Notes: generated by a model from the sequence alone, not told the origin. 24,959 bases of DNA from Lunasporangiospora selenospora (GCA_015680635.1 JAABOA010000037.1:6887-31845); one strand, 5' to 3'; positions 9,910 to 19,850 are shown, counted from the first letter of the stretch. Program-made: numbers and translations.

Positions 9910-10407
9910 TTCTTTTTCAATTGAACAGATTTAGAAATGTGCTAGGATTTGGATGGAGTCGTGGAATGAGGAAAAGAGAAAGAGATGTGCAGTCCGTGGT
10001 CATCCTTCGTGTGGTGCGGAGTTTGTTTTTTTGTACCCACATTCCCACGAGCCGAAGGCGACTGGCAACGCGCGTGATTGTGGATGACATGTCCAGGGAC
10101 AGGAACACAGTTCGGCCGTATCTCTCCGGACATGTTGCGGGGTTAAACGCGCTATCTTTTCTGTTCACCATTCGTCGTAGATCCTTGGGAGGAGATTGCT
10201 CTATGCAAGTTTAATAAAAAGCTTTGTTTTTTGGCAAACACAATATTTTTTTACTTCTCATATTAGCATTACTATATACACTTTTCTGTGAGATCAGGAG
10301 GTGATCAAGGAAGAGGGTAGTGGCTAAAAGGCCGAAGGCCCCTCGTTCTCCCTCCACTGTCATCACACAAAAGAAAAGGTCTTTTTTTTATGATACCCAA
10401 ACTATCT
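9910..10407. other. Intergenic region upstream of ECI1 and downstream of the aquaporin
   Basis: Both neighbours are on the minus strand, so this holds the ECI1 promoter and the aquaporin 3' UTR. It has an AT-rich stretch near 10205-10275 and no supported gene. The short open frames here lack family resemblance. Confidence 0.5.
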
Positions 10408-11701
10408 TTAGGCATCAGGGGCGTTCATAATTGTGGTTTTAGGGGCGGCACTGTATGGATCCTGGTTCACGTATTGCCTGTTGGTCAAGTTGCTGTTGGG
10501 ACCGACAGTTGTAGTCGCAGCTGGATAAGTACCCGAATAGTTGGGATCGTAGGCTGCTTGGGCGCGCATATACTGAGCCTGGTTCTCTGCATCAAAGCCT
10601 GGGTTGTAATGATCAAAGTCCAAATAGCGGAAAAGAATATGGAGGCCAGAAGCCAAAACCGCTCCACAAAGAGGACTATCCCCCCAGAAAAATAAAAATG
10701 AATGGCAGCATTAGTAAAGACAGTATGAATCATTTTCTCTGGACATATTCAAAGTTTAGTTATTGAGCATATACTTACCCGAACCAGAAGACCCAGTGCT
10801 GTCTAGAAAAGTCTCGGGCAACAACTGAAGTGGCAAGGGCACGAGCAGGATTCAGCGCAGCATAGGTGTAGCGTGTAGCAAACAGATGGCACGCAAAGAC
10901 AGTAAACCCGTATGGGAGCGCGGCCATAAATGTTGATCGATTTTTCTCATAAACCACCATATGATAGACGAAACAAAGGATGGCAGTCAAGAAGAACTCG
11001 AGGAAGAAACCTCGAGCGATACTTTCGCCGTTCATCTATCCATTTTGAGGCGCGGGTAAATAGAGGGACCACTGGGAAATTGAAAGTAATAAATCTTTTT
11101 AGAACACGCCACGGATTGATAGGAGGGACTGACGGACTGACTTACAAGCTGGTTCACTTGGCCAACGTGTTCCCTGCTTGGAGTTGTACCGCGCGTCAAG
11201 GCTACACCAAGCATTCCACCCAAAAGCTGGGCGATGAAGTAAAAGCCCGCCTTAATAGGAGAGATGTGGCCTGTAATCAAAGAAGAGAGTGTGATCGAAG
11301 GGTTGAAGTGCGAGCCTGAAATCCGAAAAAACGCCCATGCCACTATCATGAGGCCTACACCGAAGGCAAGTGACTCGCCCACAATACTACACCCCAATTT
11401 CAAAGTAACAAGCAACAGCAATAGAAACACAGAGAAAAGAAAGAAAATGGCATTAGTCTACCGTCACTTGAGAGAACTCTTTGATCCAAGGTGTGGTCGC
11501 TTTGACCCATCTCAATTTGCCACAGCTTCTCAGATGCATAGTAAAGGCAGGGTAAACCATGCTGACTTACGAGACTCCATTTCTAGACTCCATTGAAACG
11601 ACATCAGCTCCACCGACGGCAACATAGAGATACATTGCCGTGCCGATGAGCTCGGCAAACGATTGAATGGCTAACGCCTTGAAGTTGAGCCGAAGGTTCA
11701 T
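10408..11701 (-). CDS. Orthodox-type aquaporin (MIP family)
   Basis: Six-helix water channel of the plasma or internal membrane. Four exons: 11701-11571, 11386-11146, 11035-10779 and 10675-10408, all GT-AG with GTAAGT-like donors, giving 298 residues. The first pore motif is SGSHFNPS (NPS at 72-74 instead of NPA). The second is ALNPAR (NPA 186-188). The aromatic/arginine filter reads Phe52, His174, Ala183, Arg189, matching fungal AQY1 and animal water-selective channels, so water rather than glycerol is the likely substrate (inference). The C-terminal tail after HILFRYLDF is about 60 residues, hydrophilic and Tyr/Asn/Gln-rich, plausibly regulatory. The start at MNLRLNFKAL gives an unusually short cytosolic N terminus. 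An in-frame open stretch of about 50 nt precedes it, so an upstream exon cannot be excluded. Confidence 0.93.
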
Positions 11702-12021
11702 GGCGGTGAATCCTGAACAGAGCCTTGTAGTTGAATAGAAGTGTCTACGAGTGAGTCGTGTTTAGTTGGTAATAATGAATGAATGGAGCAACTACAAGTT
11801 GCATAGGATGTGGTGGGAACAGGGTGGAAAGAAGAGAGAAGAAAGGCAATAAGAAAATAAAAAATGCCAGTAAAAAGATGGGTTCAGGTGAGTTTGAGTG
11901 GAGGTAAAAGGAGGCAGGCAAACAACCACTGGCTGAGACATTTTTCTTCAATGACATTCTTCTCAGATAGCTCATTCCTCTATAGTTCCCCTCTCTCCCA
12001 GAGACATTACAACGCATGAAG

Positions 12022-12058
12022 NNNNNNNNNNNNNNNNNNNNNNNNNNNNNNNNNNNNN
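12022..12058. other. Assembly gap (37 N)
   Basis: Run of undetermined bases, flanked on the right by a T homopolymer (12059-12073). True length unknown. Confidence 0.99.
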
Positions 12059-12489
12059 TTTTTTTTTTTTTTTGATTCACCCTCTCGGTTTTGGTTGAGT
12101 CATGCTTCCCAACCACAGTCGTCTCAGAGTACTCCATGGCTAAACCCCCCATGTTAGTAGTGAAAGTGAATGGCAGTTCAAATATTTATTCAGTGATTAG
12201 TTGTTGACTCTGGATGGTATAAAACTATGTCAAGCACTTGGGGAATTCAACTGTCTTTTCATTATACCAGAAAGATGAAGTGGTGGACTAACATTCCAAA
12301 GGCTACTTCTGCGTGAAGAGAGCTCCAGATCGCCCAATATCTACGTGCTTAAAGTGCTCAAGATGACCAAAGGTGGAGGAAAGGTGATGAGTTCAGGATA
12401 TCTCACCTCCAGATACTATCAGATACAATGACCTCAAAACTGACCTGTTACTCAAAGCGCTAAAAAAATTGCGCCTGCCAGTCGTGTAA

Positions 12490-12505
12490 CTTATAAATTT
12501 ATAAG
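12490..12505. repeat. 16-bp perfect AT palindrome
   Basis: CTTATAAATTTATAAG equals its own reverse complement. It lies in non-coding AT-rich sequence and has no assigned role. Confidence 0.85.
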
Positions 12506-12586
12506 ATATTTGAGTAGAGTCAAAAAAAATATATGAAGGATTCATTCCCCTTGTCTTTGGCTATGGTGATTGGTACAAGAATGGCT

Positions 12587-12636
12587 GTAGATGTCACTCC
12601 AGCGACTCGTGGTAGATGTCACTCCAGCGACTCGTG
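12587..12636. repeat. 25-bp perfect tandem duplication plus partial third copy
   Basis: Two identical 25-nt units (GTAGATGTCACTCC...) are followed by the first 9 nt of a third at 12637-12645. Confidence 0.93.
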
Positions 12637-14002
12637 GTAGATGTCCAGATCTACCGACTCTTTTGGCTTGCTTTAAGCAGAATGAAGTATGGAAGGAGAA
12701 TAAGGGCGAGTAGGGCGAAGTGAAAAGTCGTGCATTTGTTGTTGAACCCAAATGATGTGAAGTCTTTAATTGCTTTTCTATATTTCGAAGGTTAATTGAC
12801 GTCGTTCAAACTTTGGGCTATGATATAACAGACTCTATATTATTTCCTTTGTCCTTGAGTACGCCATTACTTTCTCTTCCCTCTCTAGGAAGGAGGAGCG
12901 TTCTTACTTACAACACTCATATCTGTCACAGCTCGTTAACTCATTGACAATAGGCTCTGACAGTGGAGGCCGGAGTTTTCATCGCACCAAGAGGCACAAA
13001 GCACTACACCTTAGCTATTCCCCAACCTATCAATCCTCAATCTCGAGACCATATTTCATGTTGGTGCGCTATTACTTCTCTACACTCTCAAAGGTTCAAT
13101 CTACCGTGCCGAAATGAACCATGCCCCAAATGATCGCTCTCACCATTGTTGAAGCCAAGATTGCCCCAAGCCCTCCATTCGGATGGCGCTGCCCACAGGA
13201 AAAGAGAAACTCTCGAAAGCTGCGAGTTGATTTTCACACAAGCTATCACATAAGGCCGTACATGAGATCTAAGGTCCTAAAACATTTATCATTTGGGGGT
13301 CCAATTTTAAGGGCAGACCCCTTTTCTACAGCATGCAGGGTGCGCGTGAAAATCTAGGGATATCAAGGCAACATCTCATAGCTTCTGCTGTGGCCTCAAA
13401 GGGTGCCTGCACACGCATCACTGCATTGATGGAGCCAAACAACAAAATTCAATATAATTCAATTACTAGAAGATGACCAAAAGTTCATTGTTGCGCTTTA
13501 CTTGAGCCACGACTAAGAAGTCGATGATAATGCAACCAACAGCAGTGTTATTAGTGCGTTGAAGGTGTTGGTGAATCGGGAAAAGAGCTTTATTCAGCTA
13601 TTCCGAAAGGGCTGAGCAAAAATACCTAGTATCTACTTAGTCGTCCCTGATCCATGATCAGATCACCATGCATTCCCGGAGAGAATACACGTATTGGAAG
13701 CGCTGCTCGTTCAAAACGTGAACACGTATATGTGACTGTCCGAACATCCAGTTCCTGATATTATGCACAAATAAAAGTGAAAGATGAAGATGAAACAGCA
13801 CTGTCCGTAGTAAAGGGGCCGCCTCGAATCCAGGCTGGCTTTTGGATCCTATTACAGGTTAGAAAGGCTCTTTAATAGATCTCCTCACTGACATTTTAAT
13901 CAGAACTAATAAACGATCGCTTTTCTATTACAGCTAAACAAGCAAATTTAAACTAGTAGATACGATTTTGTCGCTGAAGTTGAAGTCTGCCAGTCATTCT
14001 TT

Positions 14003-14927
14003 ATGAATTGCAAAGTTCGTACATGGACCAAGATTCCTTTGCTGGGCAAGATGAAGTCTGTAATAAAAACCGTTTTGAACAGTGTCCTCCTGTCTCCAGA
14101 GTCCTTTGACTCTTCTACCCTGTCATGTATTGTTGATGATCCTAGTCCTAGTCCTAGTCTTGAACATTACTCCTTGTGCCAACTATCCGATGTAGCCATT
14201 CCTGATGAAGATCCGTCCGAGTCAAGTCCCGATCCTCTTACATTCCTGCCTGATGAATACTCTGAATTCACCCCTCTCTTCCAAGATCATGAACCAGGCA
14301 AGCTGCCACTCCATCGAGAATGTGGCCATACCATTTCACTAGAACCCGACGCCAAGATTTCCTATGGTCCACTTTACACCAAGGTCTACAGGCCCCATGT
14401 TCGAAGGATCATGCGACTGCTAATGAACGCAGACCTACAAGTTAGCGCAGAAAAATATGAGTTCCATGTCGCCAGATGGTGTCTCCATGGACACCAAGAA
14501 AGCCACCGTCGTCCTTTCCTAGCCTGTGCTCATGTCCGTCCATGATATTCAAGCATTCCTCAGTTTCGCAACTTCTATCGGCGGTTCATCAAGTTCTTTT
14601 CAGGCGTTGTAACTGCAATCACTCAATTGCTCCATTTTGAGTGAGACGCTAAGGCACAAGAAGCTTTTGACAAACTAAAGAAGTTGTCACTCCAGAGCCA
14701 ACCCTGCCACACTTCGACCCTGCCAAGTCCTATTTCCTCGAGCCCGATCCTCCAAAGACGTCATCGGCCTCTTGCGCACCAATCTTTGGTCCTGAAAGGA
14801 GCTACCATATCCATGAAACTGAGCTTTTAGCCACAATTGAAGGGCTAGAGCATTTCCGTCAATAATTCCCCCATTCGCCGTTCCCCACGACAATCCTGAT
14901 CGTCAAGTACTTGGAAAAGCGTGGATG
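14003..14927 (+). pseudogene. Decayed Ty3/Gypsy retrotransposon pol fragment
   Basis: A 180-codon open frame (14003-14545) carries the linker before reverse transcriptase: LPDEYSEFTPLF, then LPLHRECGHTISLEP and ISYGPLYTK. It jumps straight to the end of the RT domain (RRIMRLLMNADLQ, AEKYEFHV), so the RT core with the catalytic YxDD region is deleted. From about 14475 the homology continues in other frames: GVSMDTKKA, SVHDIQAFLSF, NFYRRFIKFF, AQEAFDKLKK and then ETELLATIEGLEHF of the RNase H region. At least two in-frame stops and several frame changes occur. All of this is the normal Ty3/Gypsy order RT-connection-RNase H. No LTR, integrase or gag was recognised. The fragment ends where the DNA transposon begins. 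Confidence 0.87.
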
Positions 14928-14929
14928 TA

Positions 14930-14997
14930 CAGCGCGGTGTCAGAAGTTGTACAATTTTTGTACACCTTCTGACACCCCCCCCTTGCATTTTGATTGG
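14930..14997 (+). repeat. Left terminal inverted repeat (68 bp)
   Basis: Begins CAGCGCGGTGTCAG. Matches the reverse complement of 17942-18009 with a single C/T difference in the C-rich segment (position 6 of the eight bases after GACA). It contains an inner inverted repeat, 14936-14946 against 14966-14976. Confidence 0.97.
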
Positions 14998-15146
14998 CTG
15001 GGCAATCCTCTCTAAACTGAAAACTCCACAGCGCGACATGATGCTTCATTTCGTCCCCATCCATCATTGATCACAATTCTTTCGGCTACCCACAGCATCT
15101 CCAGTGGTTATATTCTTATCCTTTATCGCTCTTGCTGTCAAGTCCA

Positions 15147-17882
15147 ATGCCAAAGTGTCAGGTTTCATCTCGTCGGCAGCCCCACAAGACAAAAGCCCAA
15201 GCTGACGACAAGCTTCATGAAAAGTCGTGGTCGGAACAGGTCAAGACTCTCGATTTGTGGGACGAATGGAAGGCCAAAGCTACGGCAAATGGAATGGCAC
15301 CTAGTGTTTCTGGCTTTGAGAGACAGCATGGCCTGCAGCGGAACGGGCTTACTCGTCTCCTACAGAGGCGTGAGATGGTTGAAGCACTCTACAAGCTCTA
15401 CCCCAATGCCACTGCGGTTGAACGTTCAAGAATTACACATCGACCTTTTGCTCCAGTCGAGTTCATCCTAAATGATTGGGTTATCTACTTCCGCAAGCGT
15501 CACATCCCAATCAATACCACAATGCTAGTCTTACTGGCAAAAGAGATATACAGGCAATGGGTAACTTTGTATGGCCCACTCTTTGATGCAAGGGGGAATC
15601 CTCCAACCTGGTCGAAAGATTGGGCGAGACGATTTAAGGATTCTTGGAAACTACTCTACTTTAAAATGGTTGGGGAGGCAGCATCCATATCTTGGGATGA
15701 TATCAAGGATGAGGTCCAGCAAATATCGGCCAAGTTAGAAGAGTACGACCTCGAGGACATCTACAACTGTGACGAGACAGGCCTGTATTTGAAGTGGCTA
15801 TCGAATTGGACGTTGGATGTTATCAAAGTCTCTGGTGTAAAGCCACGAAGTGCGGATCGGGTGTCGGTGTTATTTTGCACCAATGCCACGGGAACCGATA
15901 AACGGAAGCCATTCATTCTATGTAAATAGCCTAAATGTGAACTGGGACTCTTGAAAATATCTGACCAGCATCCATAACAAATCCTTTTTTCTATCTCTTT
16001 TTTCTTGATACCCACATTAAAAACTCTAGCTCTACATCGACCGTGCGACCTCCATCCAATGACAAAGACACAAGTAGAAATGCAACCAAACCATGAGGCG
16101 CGTGTAGCCTATATGCAAAAGTTTGTTTTTAGTGGGTGGCTTCAGCGTTTCCAGGATTCTATTACTTCAAAATCACCTAACCGTAAGATCCTGCTGCTAT
16201 TGGACAGCGCTCCTGGCCATTTAATCATCGGCGATCCAGACTTCAGGAATAAATACCCCAACATTGATGTTGTTACCTTGCCAAAAAACTCGACAGCGCT
16301 GACACAGCCCTTGGACGCAGGGATCATCGCTGTTTTCAAACGTTATTACCAAGATTTCTTGGCAATCTCAACACTACTGCACCGTCACCGAACCAACAAG
16401 TCATCAGGTTACATCAGCAATGGTCTTGCATGGAAACACATTGTTCAAGCGTGGGTCATGGTCAAAGCTGATACTATCCGCCATTGCTTTCGGCATGTTC
16501 CTTTCTTCAGCGATCGCCAAAGGCAACTCCTCTCGAAAACCAACGAAAAAGACCGAGAAGTAGAGATCGCGATCAATAGAATAAGAAGCAGTGTAGCGGG
16601 ACATAATCGTGCGCCTCCATTCGAGTTCGTAGCTGGCTCAAGTGATGCTGAAATTGAACGCCATCTCGAAGCACAGCCTGAGACACCCGTTGTACTCTGC
16701 CCAGATTCTAGGGAGCGCTGGCAGGAACTCGAGAATCCAGAAGAGGCACCCGTACCCAATAAGGCAGTTCAAAATAACCAGGATATCGTAACCGGATCCA
16801 CTGGCTGCATCGACCATACACAGCTGGCACTTGCTACCGCACCTATGCAAGTTGCCACAGTCTACAATGCATTGCCGAAAGATCACCAGGATGCTCTTAT
16901 GTCTCACGCTGACACGCCGCGAAGATACTTCGGTCGGATAAGTCGGGAACTTGATGCCTCATCGTTCGTCTCAAGAAAGCTGGAAGGGATCCATGAAAAC
17001 ACTGCACTTGCTCGTTATCTTCCACCAATCCTTAGACAATCTGAGCTCGATCTTAGCTCGATGGATAACGATGAGTCTGATGATGCCGATGACCCTGACT
17101 ACCATTACCCTATCCCTGAAGGTATCCCTGCTACGCCACATTCTAAACGAGTCGGGCGTGGCAGAAACTCTAGGAGAGTCACCTATCAAGTGTTGGATGC
17201 GCCGTCAACAGGGTCGTCAGCATTCTCAGGCTCAGTATATTCACCCCTTTGTGCTGGATCAGTATCGGGAGAGGGTACCAAAGGAAAGTTAGACTTTAGG
17301 GATCTAACATCAGATGAAACAAAAAGGAAAGAGAGCGTTTTGAGGGAAGCACTGGAAATCATGTCAACGCACAAGATTTTTGGTGAGAGGACTCAAAAGG
17401 AAATGATAAATAACCTGGAGCTCGCAGTCGATTGCGCTGCGAAGACAACCAAGAGTTACTACCTCGATCTCATTAGTCAACGGACGGCCCAAAGAGCCAA
17501 GGAAATCGAAGAGTTTGAAAGGCATTACGAGACGATTGATTCTCTTCACGGTTACGCCTCTGACTGTGACAATCACAATTCAGACTCTGACAGCAGTTTT
17601 CGGATAACTCCTGGTTGCACACCCACAAAGCCGCGAGTGCAAATGTCTTATGGGAGTACCCAGGATCAAAATGCAATGGATGAGAATGCAATGGAAGAGG
17701 AAGGAGTGGAAGAGGAAGGAGTGGAAGAGGAAGGAGTGGAAGAGGAAAGAGTGGAAGAGGAAAGAGTGGAAGAGGAAGGGATGGAAGAGGAAGGAGTGGA
17801 AGAGGAAGGAGTGGAAGAGGAAGAGGAGGATGAAGAGCCGCTTCAGAGGAGGAGGAGAGAAAGATGTAATGAGGATGAGTGA
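15147..17882 (+). CDS. DDE_1 / CENPB-type transposase of the pogo-like element
   Basis: Cut-and-paste transposase. Two exons, 15147-15921 and 16030-17882, join in phase across a GT-AG intron of 108 nt and give 875 residues. The ATG at 15147 is the first in frame; the frame upstream starts only from non-ATG codons. The N-terminal 100 residues look like a psq-type helix-turn-helix, followed by a CENPB-type DNA-binding region (about 100-170, with FAPVEFILNDWV and TWSKDWARRFK). The catalytic triad is Asp209 (YNCDETG), Asp317 (LLLLDSAPGH) and Asp354 (QPLDAGIIAVFKRYY), with 36 residues between the last two. Residues after about 400 are a long acidic, Ser/Asp-rich extension ending in EEEGV repeats and a basic RRRRER cluster, unlike short pogo transposases. 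No internal stop or frameshift was found, so it may be functional. Confidence 0.93.
17691..17825. repeat. 15-bp minisatellite (9 copies) in the transposase C terminus
   Basis: Nine head-to-tail copies of GTGGAAGAGGAAGGA with small variants encode (V/M)EEEG/R repeats. The 15-nt unit preserves the reading frame, so copy-number change would alter tail length without breaking the protein. Confidence 0.97.
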
Positions 17883-17941
17883 AAGAGATGAGCATTATGG
17901 GTGACCACCTGTTGAACCTCTATAAAATAAATTCAAATCAT

Positions 17942-18009
17942 CCAATCAAAATGCAAGGAGGGGGTGTCAGAAGGTGTACAAAAATTGTACAACTTCTGAC
18001 ACCGCGCTG
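17942..18009 (-). repeat. Right terminal inverted repeat (68 bp)
   Basis: Reverse complement of the left repeat with one difference. The stop codon of the transposase lies 59 bp before it. Confidence 0.97.
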
Positions 18010-18011
18010 TA

Positions 18012-18188
18012 GAGGTTGAAGCGATTCTCGTTTGGTATTCTGTATGGGATCACGTGGAGTCACGTTTTGGCCGTAGGGGCCCCGATTGCGCCACTTCGGT
18101 GACTTAAATGTCCTGGGCAACGCCCAGGACAAGTACTTGTCGACACTTGGCTCGATTTTGCGGCATCATTCAACTCGCCTAGCACATC
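18012..18188 (+). promoter_or_regulatory. Presumed LSM4 promoter between the transposon and start codon
   Basis: Only 177 bp separate the TA duplication from the LSM4 ATG. It contains a strong hairpin (18110-18130) and no clear TATA box. The LSM4 core promoter must lie here or within the transposon's right end. Confidence 0.5.
18110..18130. other. Perfect 9-bp stem / 3-nt loop hairpin
   Basis: GTCCTGGGC, loop AAC, GCCCAGGAC. It is immediately followed by the palindrome AAGTACTT. It lies about 60 bp upstream of the LSM4 ATG, possibly in its leader. Confidence 0.8.
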
Positions 18189-19652
18189 ATGGTAACTGGA
18201 GGGGAGGGAAAGATATTGAGCATCAACACGAACTTAACTGGATCGCTACATCTATGCGAGTCATCTGGGTTCATGACCCTTCCATATTGGTCCGAAGGAG
18301 GCTGATCTGATTACTCGAGAGTTTAACAACATGACCTCTCCCCCTTCACATTTTAGTTGCCCTTATCACTACTCACCACCTCCCAGACGCACCCAATAGT
18401 AAGGACAAAGCATCCATCCTGCCATTCGAGAATGAAAGCTGTTGAATTCAATTTCCACCCAATCGTAAAGACGTACATTGACTTTCTCTCTTTTCTTTTT
18501 TTCCTTTCCTTTTCCCTTTTTTTTCCTGCCGATTACTGATTGGCATAGTTGGTGGAACTGAAGAATGGCGAAACTTTTAACGGCCATTTGGTCAACTGTG
18601 ATAACTGGATGAACCTGACCCTTCGCGAGGTGATTCAGACATCGTCGGTAAGACTCTTTTTTTTCCCTCCCTGTTGACAGGACTATTGTCCTTTTCCACT
18701 CAATGGACCCCAGAACGCCCTTCACTTGATATTATCAGGAGTGCCATGACTGGAGTGGGACACGATCGCGTCTAATCAGATCGCTCAAGTAGAACGCATT
18801 CTAGTCGACCGTATGAACCCTTATTCGGCAGAGCTTTATTGCATGGTCGCTTTTCCAAGGACATTCAGGAATTCTTGCACAGGATGTGAGACGCGATGTT
18901 AAGGCGTTTCGCAACGCTGCCCGATCTCAAAGTGTTGCTCATCTGATAATAATGGACAAAGGAATGGCTTCGGCAGCTTCATTGGATATGCTCCATGTGG
19001 CGAAAGGACGGCCGAATATATTTGTCATTTGCACTCTTACCTTGCGACAGACAAAGAGACATATACTCACGGATGAGCCAACATAGACAAACGATGAGAA
19101 AGGATCACGCATATTGGCCAGTTTATTAACTATCAATCAACTCAAATATCATGACATGTCTTCCATTAGGACGGAGACCGGTTCTGGCGTCTCTCAGAGT
19201 GCTATGTCAGGGGAAACACGGTAATTTTTACTTTTACTTTTATTTTTTTAACAGACGTGGCGCTTTTTTTTTGAAATTACAAATGACTAGGGCGAGTTTC
19301 TGCTTTTCCTTTTCTCTATACTGAACCATCACCTTTTCCATCTATCAACTATCCTCAGATCAAATACCTGCGTGTACCTGACGAGATCATCGACATGGTC
19401 AAGGAAGAAGCCACAAGGCAGAGGGCTGCAGGAGCAACTAGAGGCAACCGAGGAGGCGGAAGTGGTGGCGGAGCCGGCGGAAATGGTCACCATTACCAGG
19501 GTGGCGATGGACGTGGTGGTGCTCGTGGTGGTGCCCGGGGCGGCCGTGGCGACTATAACAAGACTGGACGCGGTGGATATAATTCTGGAGATCGTGGAGG
19601 TGGACGTGGAGGTGGCATGCGTGGTCGCGGAAGGGGTGTCAGCCAAGCATAA
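18189..19652 (+). CDS. LSM4: U6 snRNA-associated Sm-like protein LSm4
   Basis: Subunit of the LSm1-7 ring (cytoplasmic mRNA decapping) and the LSm2-8 ring (U6 snRNA binding). Five exons: 18189-18191 (just ATG, donor ATG|GTAACT), 18357-18398, 18549-18647, 19170-19220 and 19359-19652, all in phase 0, giving 162 residues. The protein reads [14 protein letters not shown], then Sm motif 1 ([27 protein letters not shown]) and Sm motif 2 ([19 protein letters not shown]), nearly identical to animal LSm4. The C-terminal 90 residues are Gly/Arg-rich with many RGG units, as in other LSm4 proteins, where such tails support RNA binding and P-body assembly. Intron 3 is 522 nt, far longer than its neighbours. 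The ATG-only exon is inferred from the conserved N terminus and its good donor. Confidence 0.93.
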
Positions 19653-19850
19653 TGTATAGCAAACAACTTGCGGCGCCCGCAATAGTAATAATAAAAAAAA
19701 AATAAGATGAAAAAAAAATCGAAAAAAATAAAGGATTCGCAAAAAAAAGAAAAGAAAAGAAAGGATAATAAGAATCTGCGAATTTAAGGAGATAAGTGTA
19801 GGCGCCCAATATTGACAGACAGATTTAATGGCAAGAGAGCGTCTTTGACT
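19653..19850. other. Convergent 3' region of LSM4 and the METTL21-like gene
   Basis: A-rich (several A runs of 7 or more) with an AATAAA at 19727-19732 suitable for LSM4 polyadenylation. No gene seen. Confidence 0.55.

Larger units (their letters stand above)
11702..14002. other. Long gene-poor stretch with an assembly gap
   Basis: Holds the aquaporin promoter, a 37-N gap (12022-12058) followed by a T15 run, a 25-bp tandem duplication, a 16-bp perfect palindrome, and otherwise AT-rich sequence. Short open frames (for example 13121-13357) match nothing I recognise. Its position before the Gypsy relic suggests it may include decayed gag/protease sequence, but I cannot show that. Confidence 0.55.
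14928..18011 (+). mobile_element. pogo/Tigger-like (Tc1/mariner superfamily) DNA transposon, apparently complete
   Basis: The element proper is 14930-18009 (3,080 bp), flanked by TA on both sides (14928-14929 and 18010-18011), the target duplication of Tc1/mariner/pogo elements. Terminal inverted repeats are 68 bp with one mismatch. A transposase gene on the plus strand fills most of the interior. The element interrupts the Gypsy relic on the left and ends about 180 bp before the LSM4 start codon on the right. Near-identical termini and an open transposase suggest recent arrival. Confidence 0.95.

Noticed and set aside
10930-11319. Plus-strand frame of 129 codons
   Set aside because: Covers aquaporin exons 2 and 3 antisense; the minus strand has clear MIP motifs.
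12587-12645. CRISPR-like direct repeats
   Set aside because: Units are directly adjacent with no spacers, in a eukaryotic genome; a simple tandem duplication.
13121-13357. 78-codon plus-strand frame as a gene
   Set aside because: No recognisable motif and no splice-linked continuation; near the Gypsy relic, but similarity to gag or integrase could not be shown.
17473-17895. Minus-strand Pro/Leu-rich repeat protein
   Set aside because: Antisense of the 15-bp minisatellite in the transposase; no start context or homology.
18886-19086. Short open frame inside LSM4 intron 3
   Set aside because: Starts at GTG, has no family match and lies within a well supported intron; noted only as part of the intron's unusual length.
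19329-19742. Minus-strand Thr/Ser-rich frame of 137 codons
   Set aside because: Antisense of the LSM4 RGG tail, whose repetitive GC-rich codons leave the opposite strand open.
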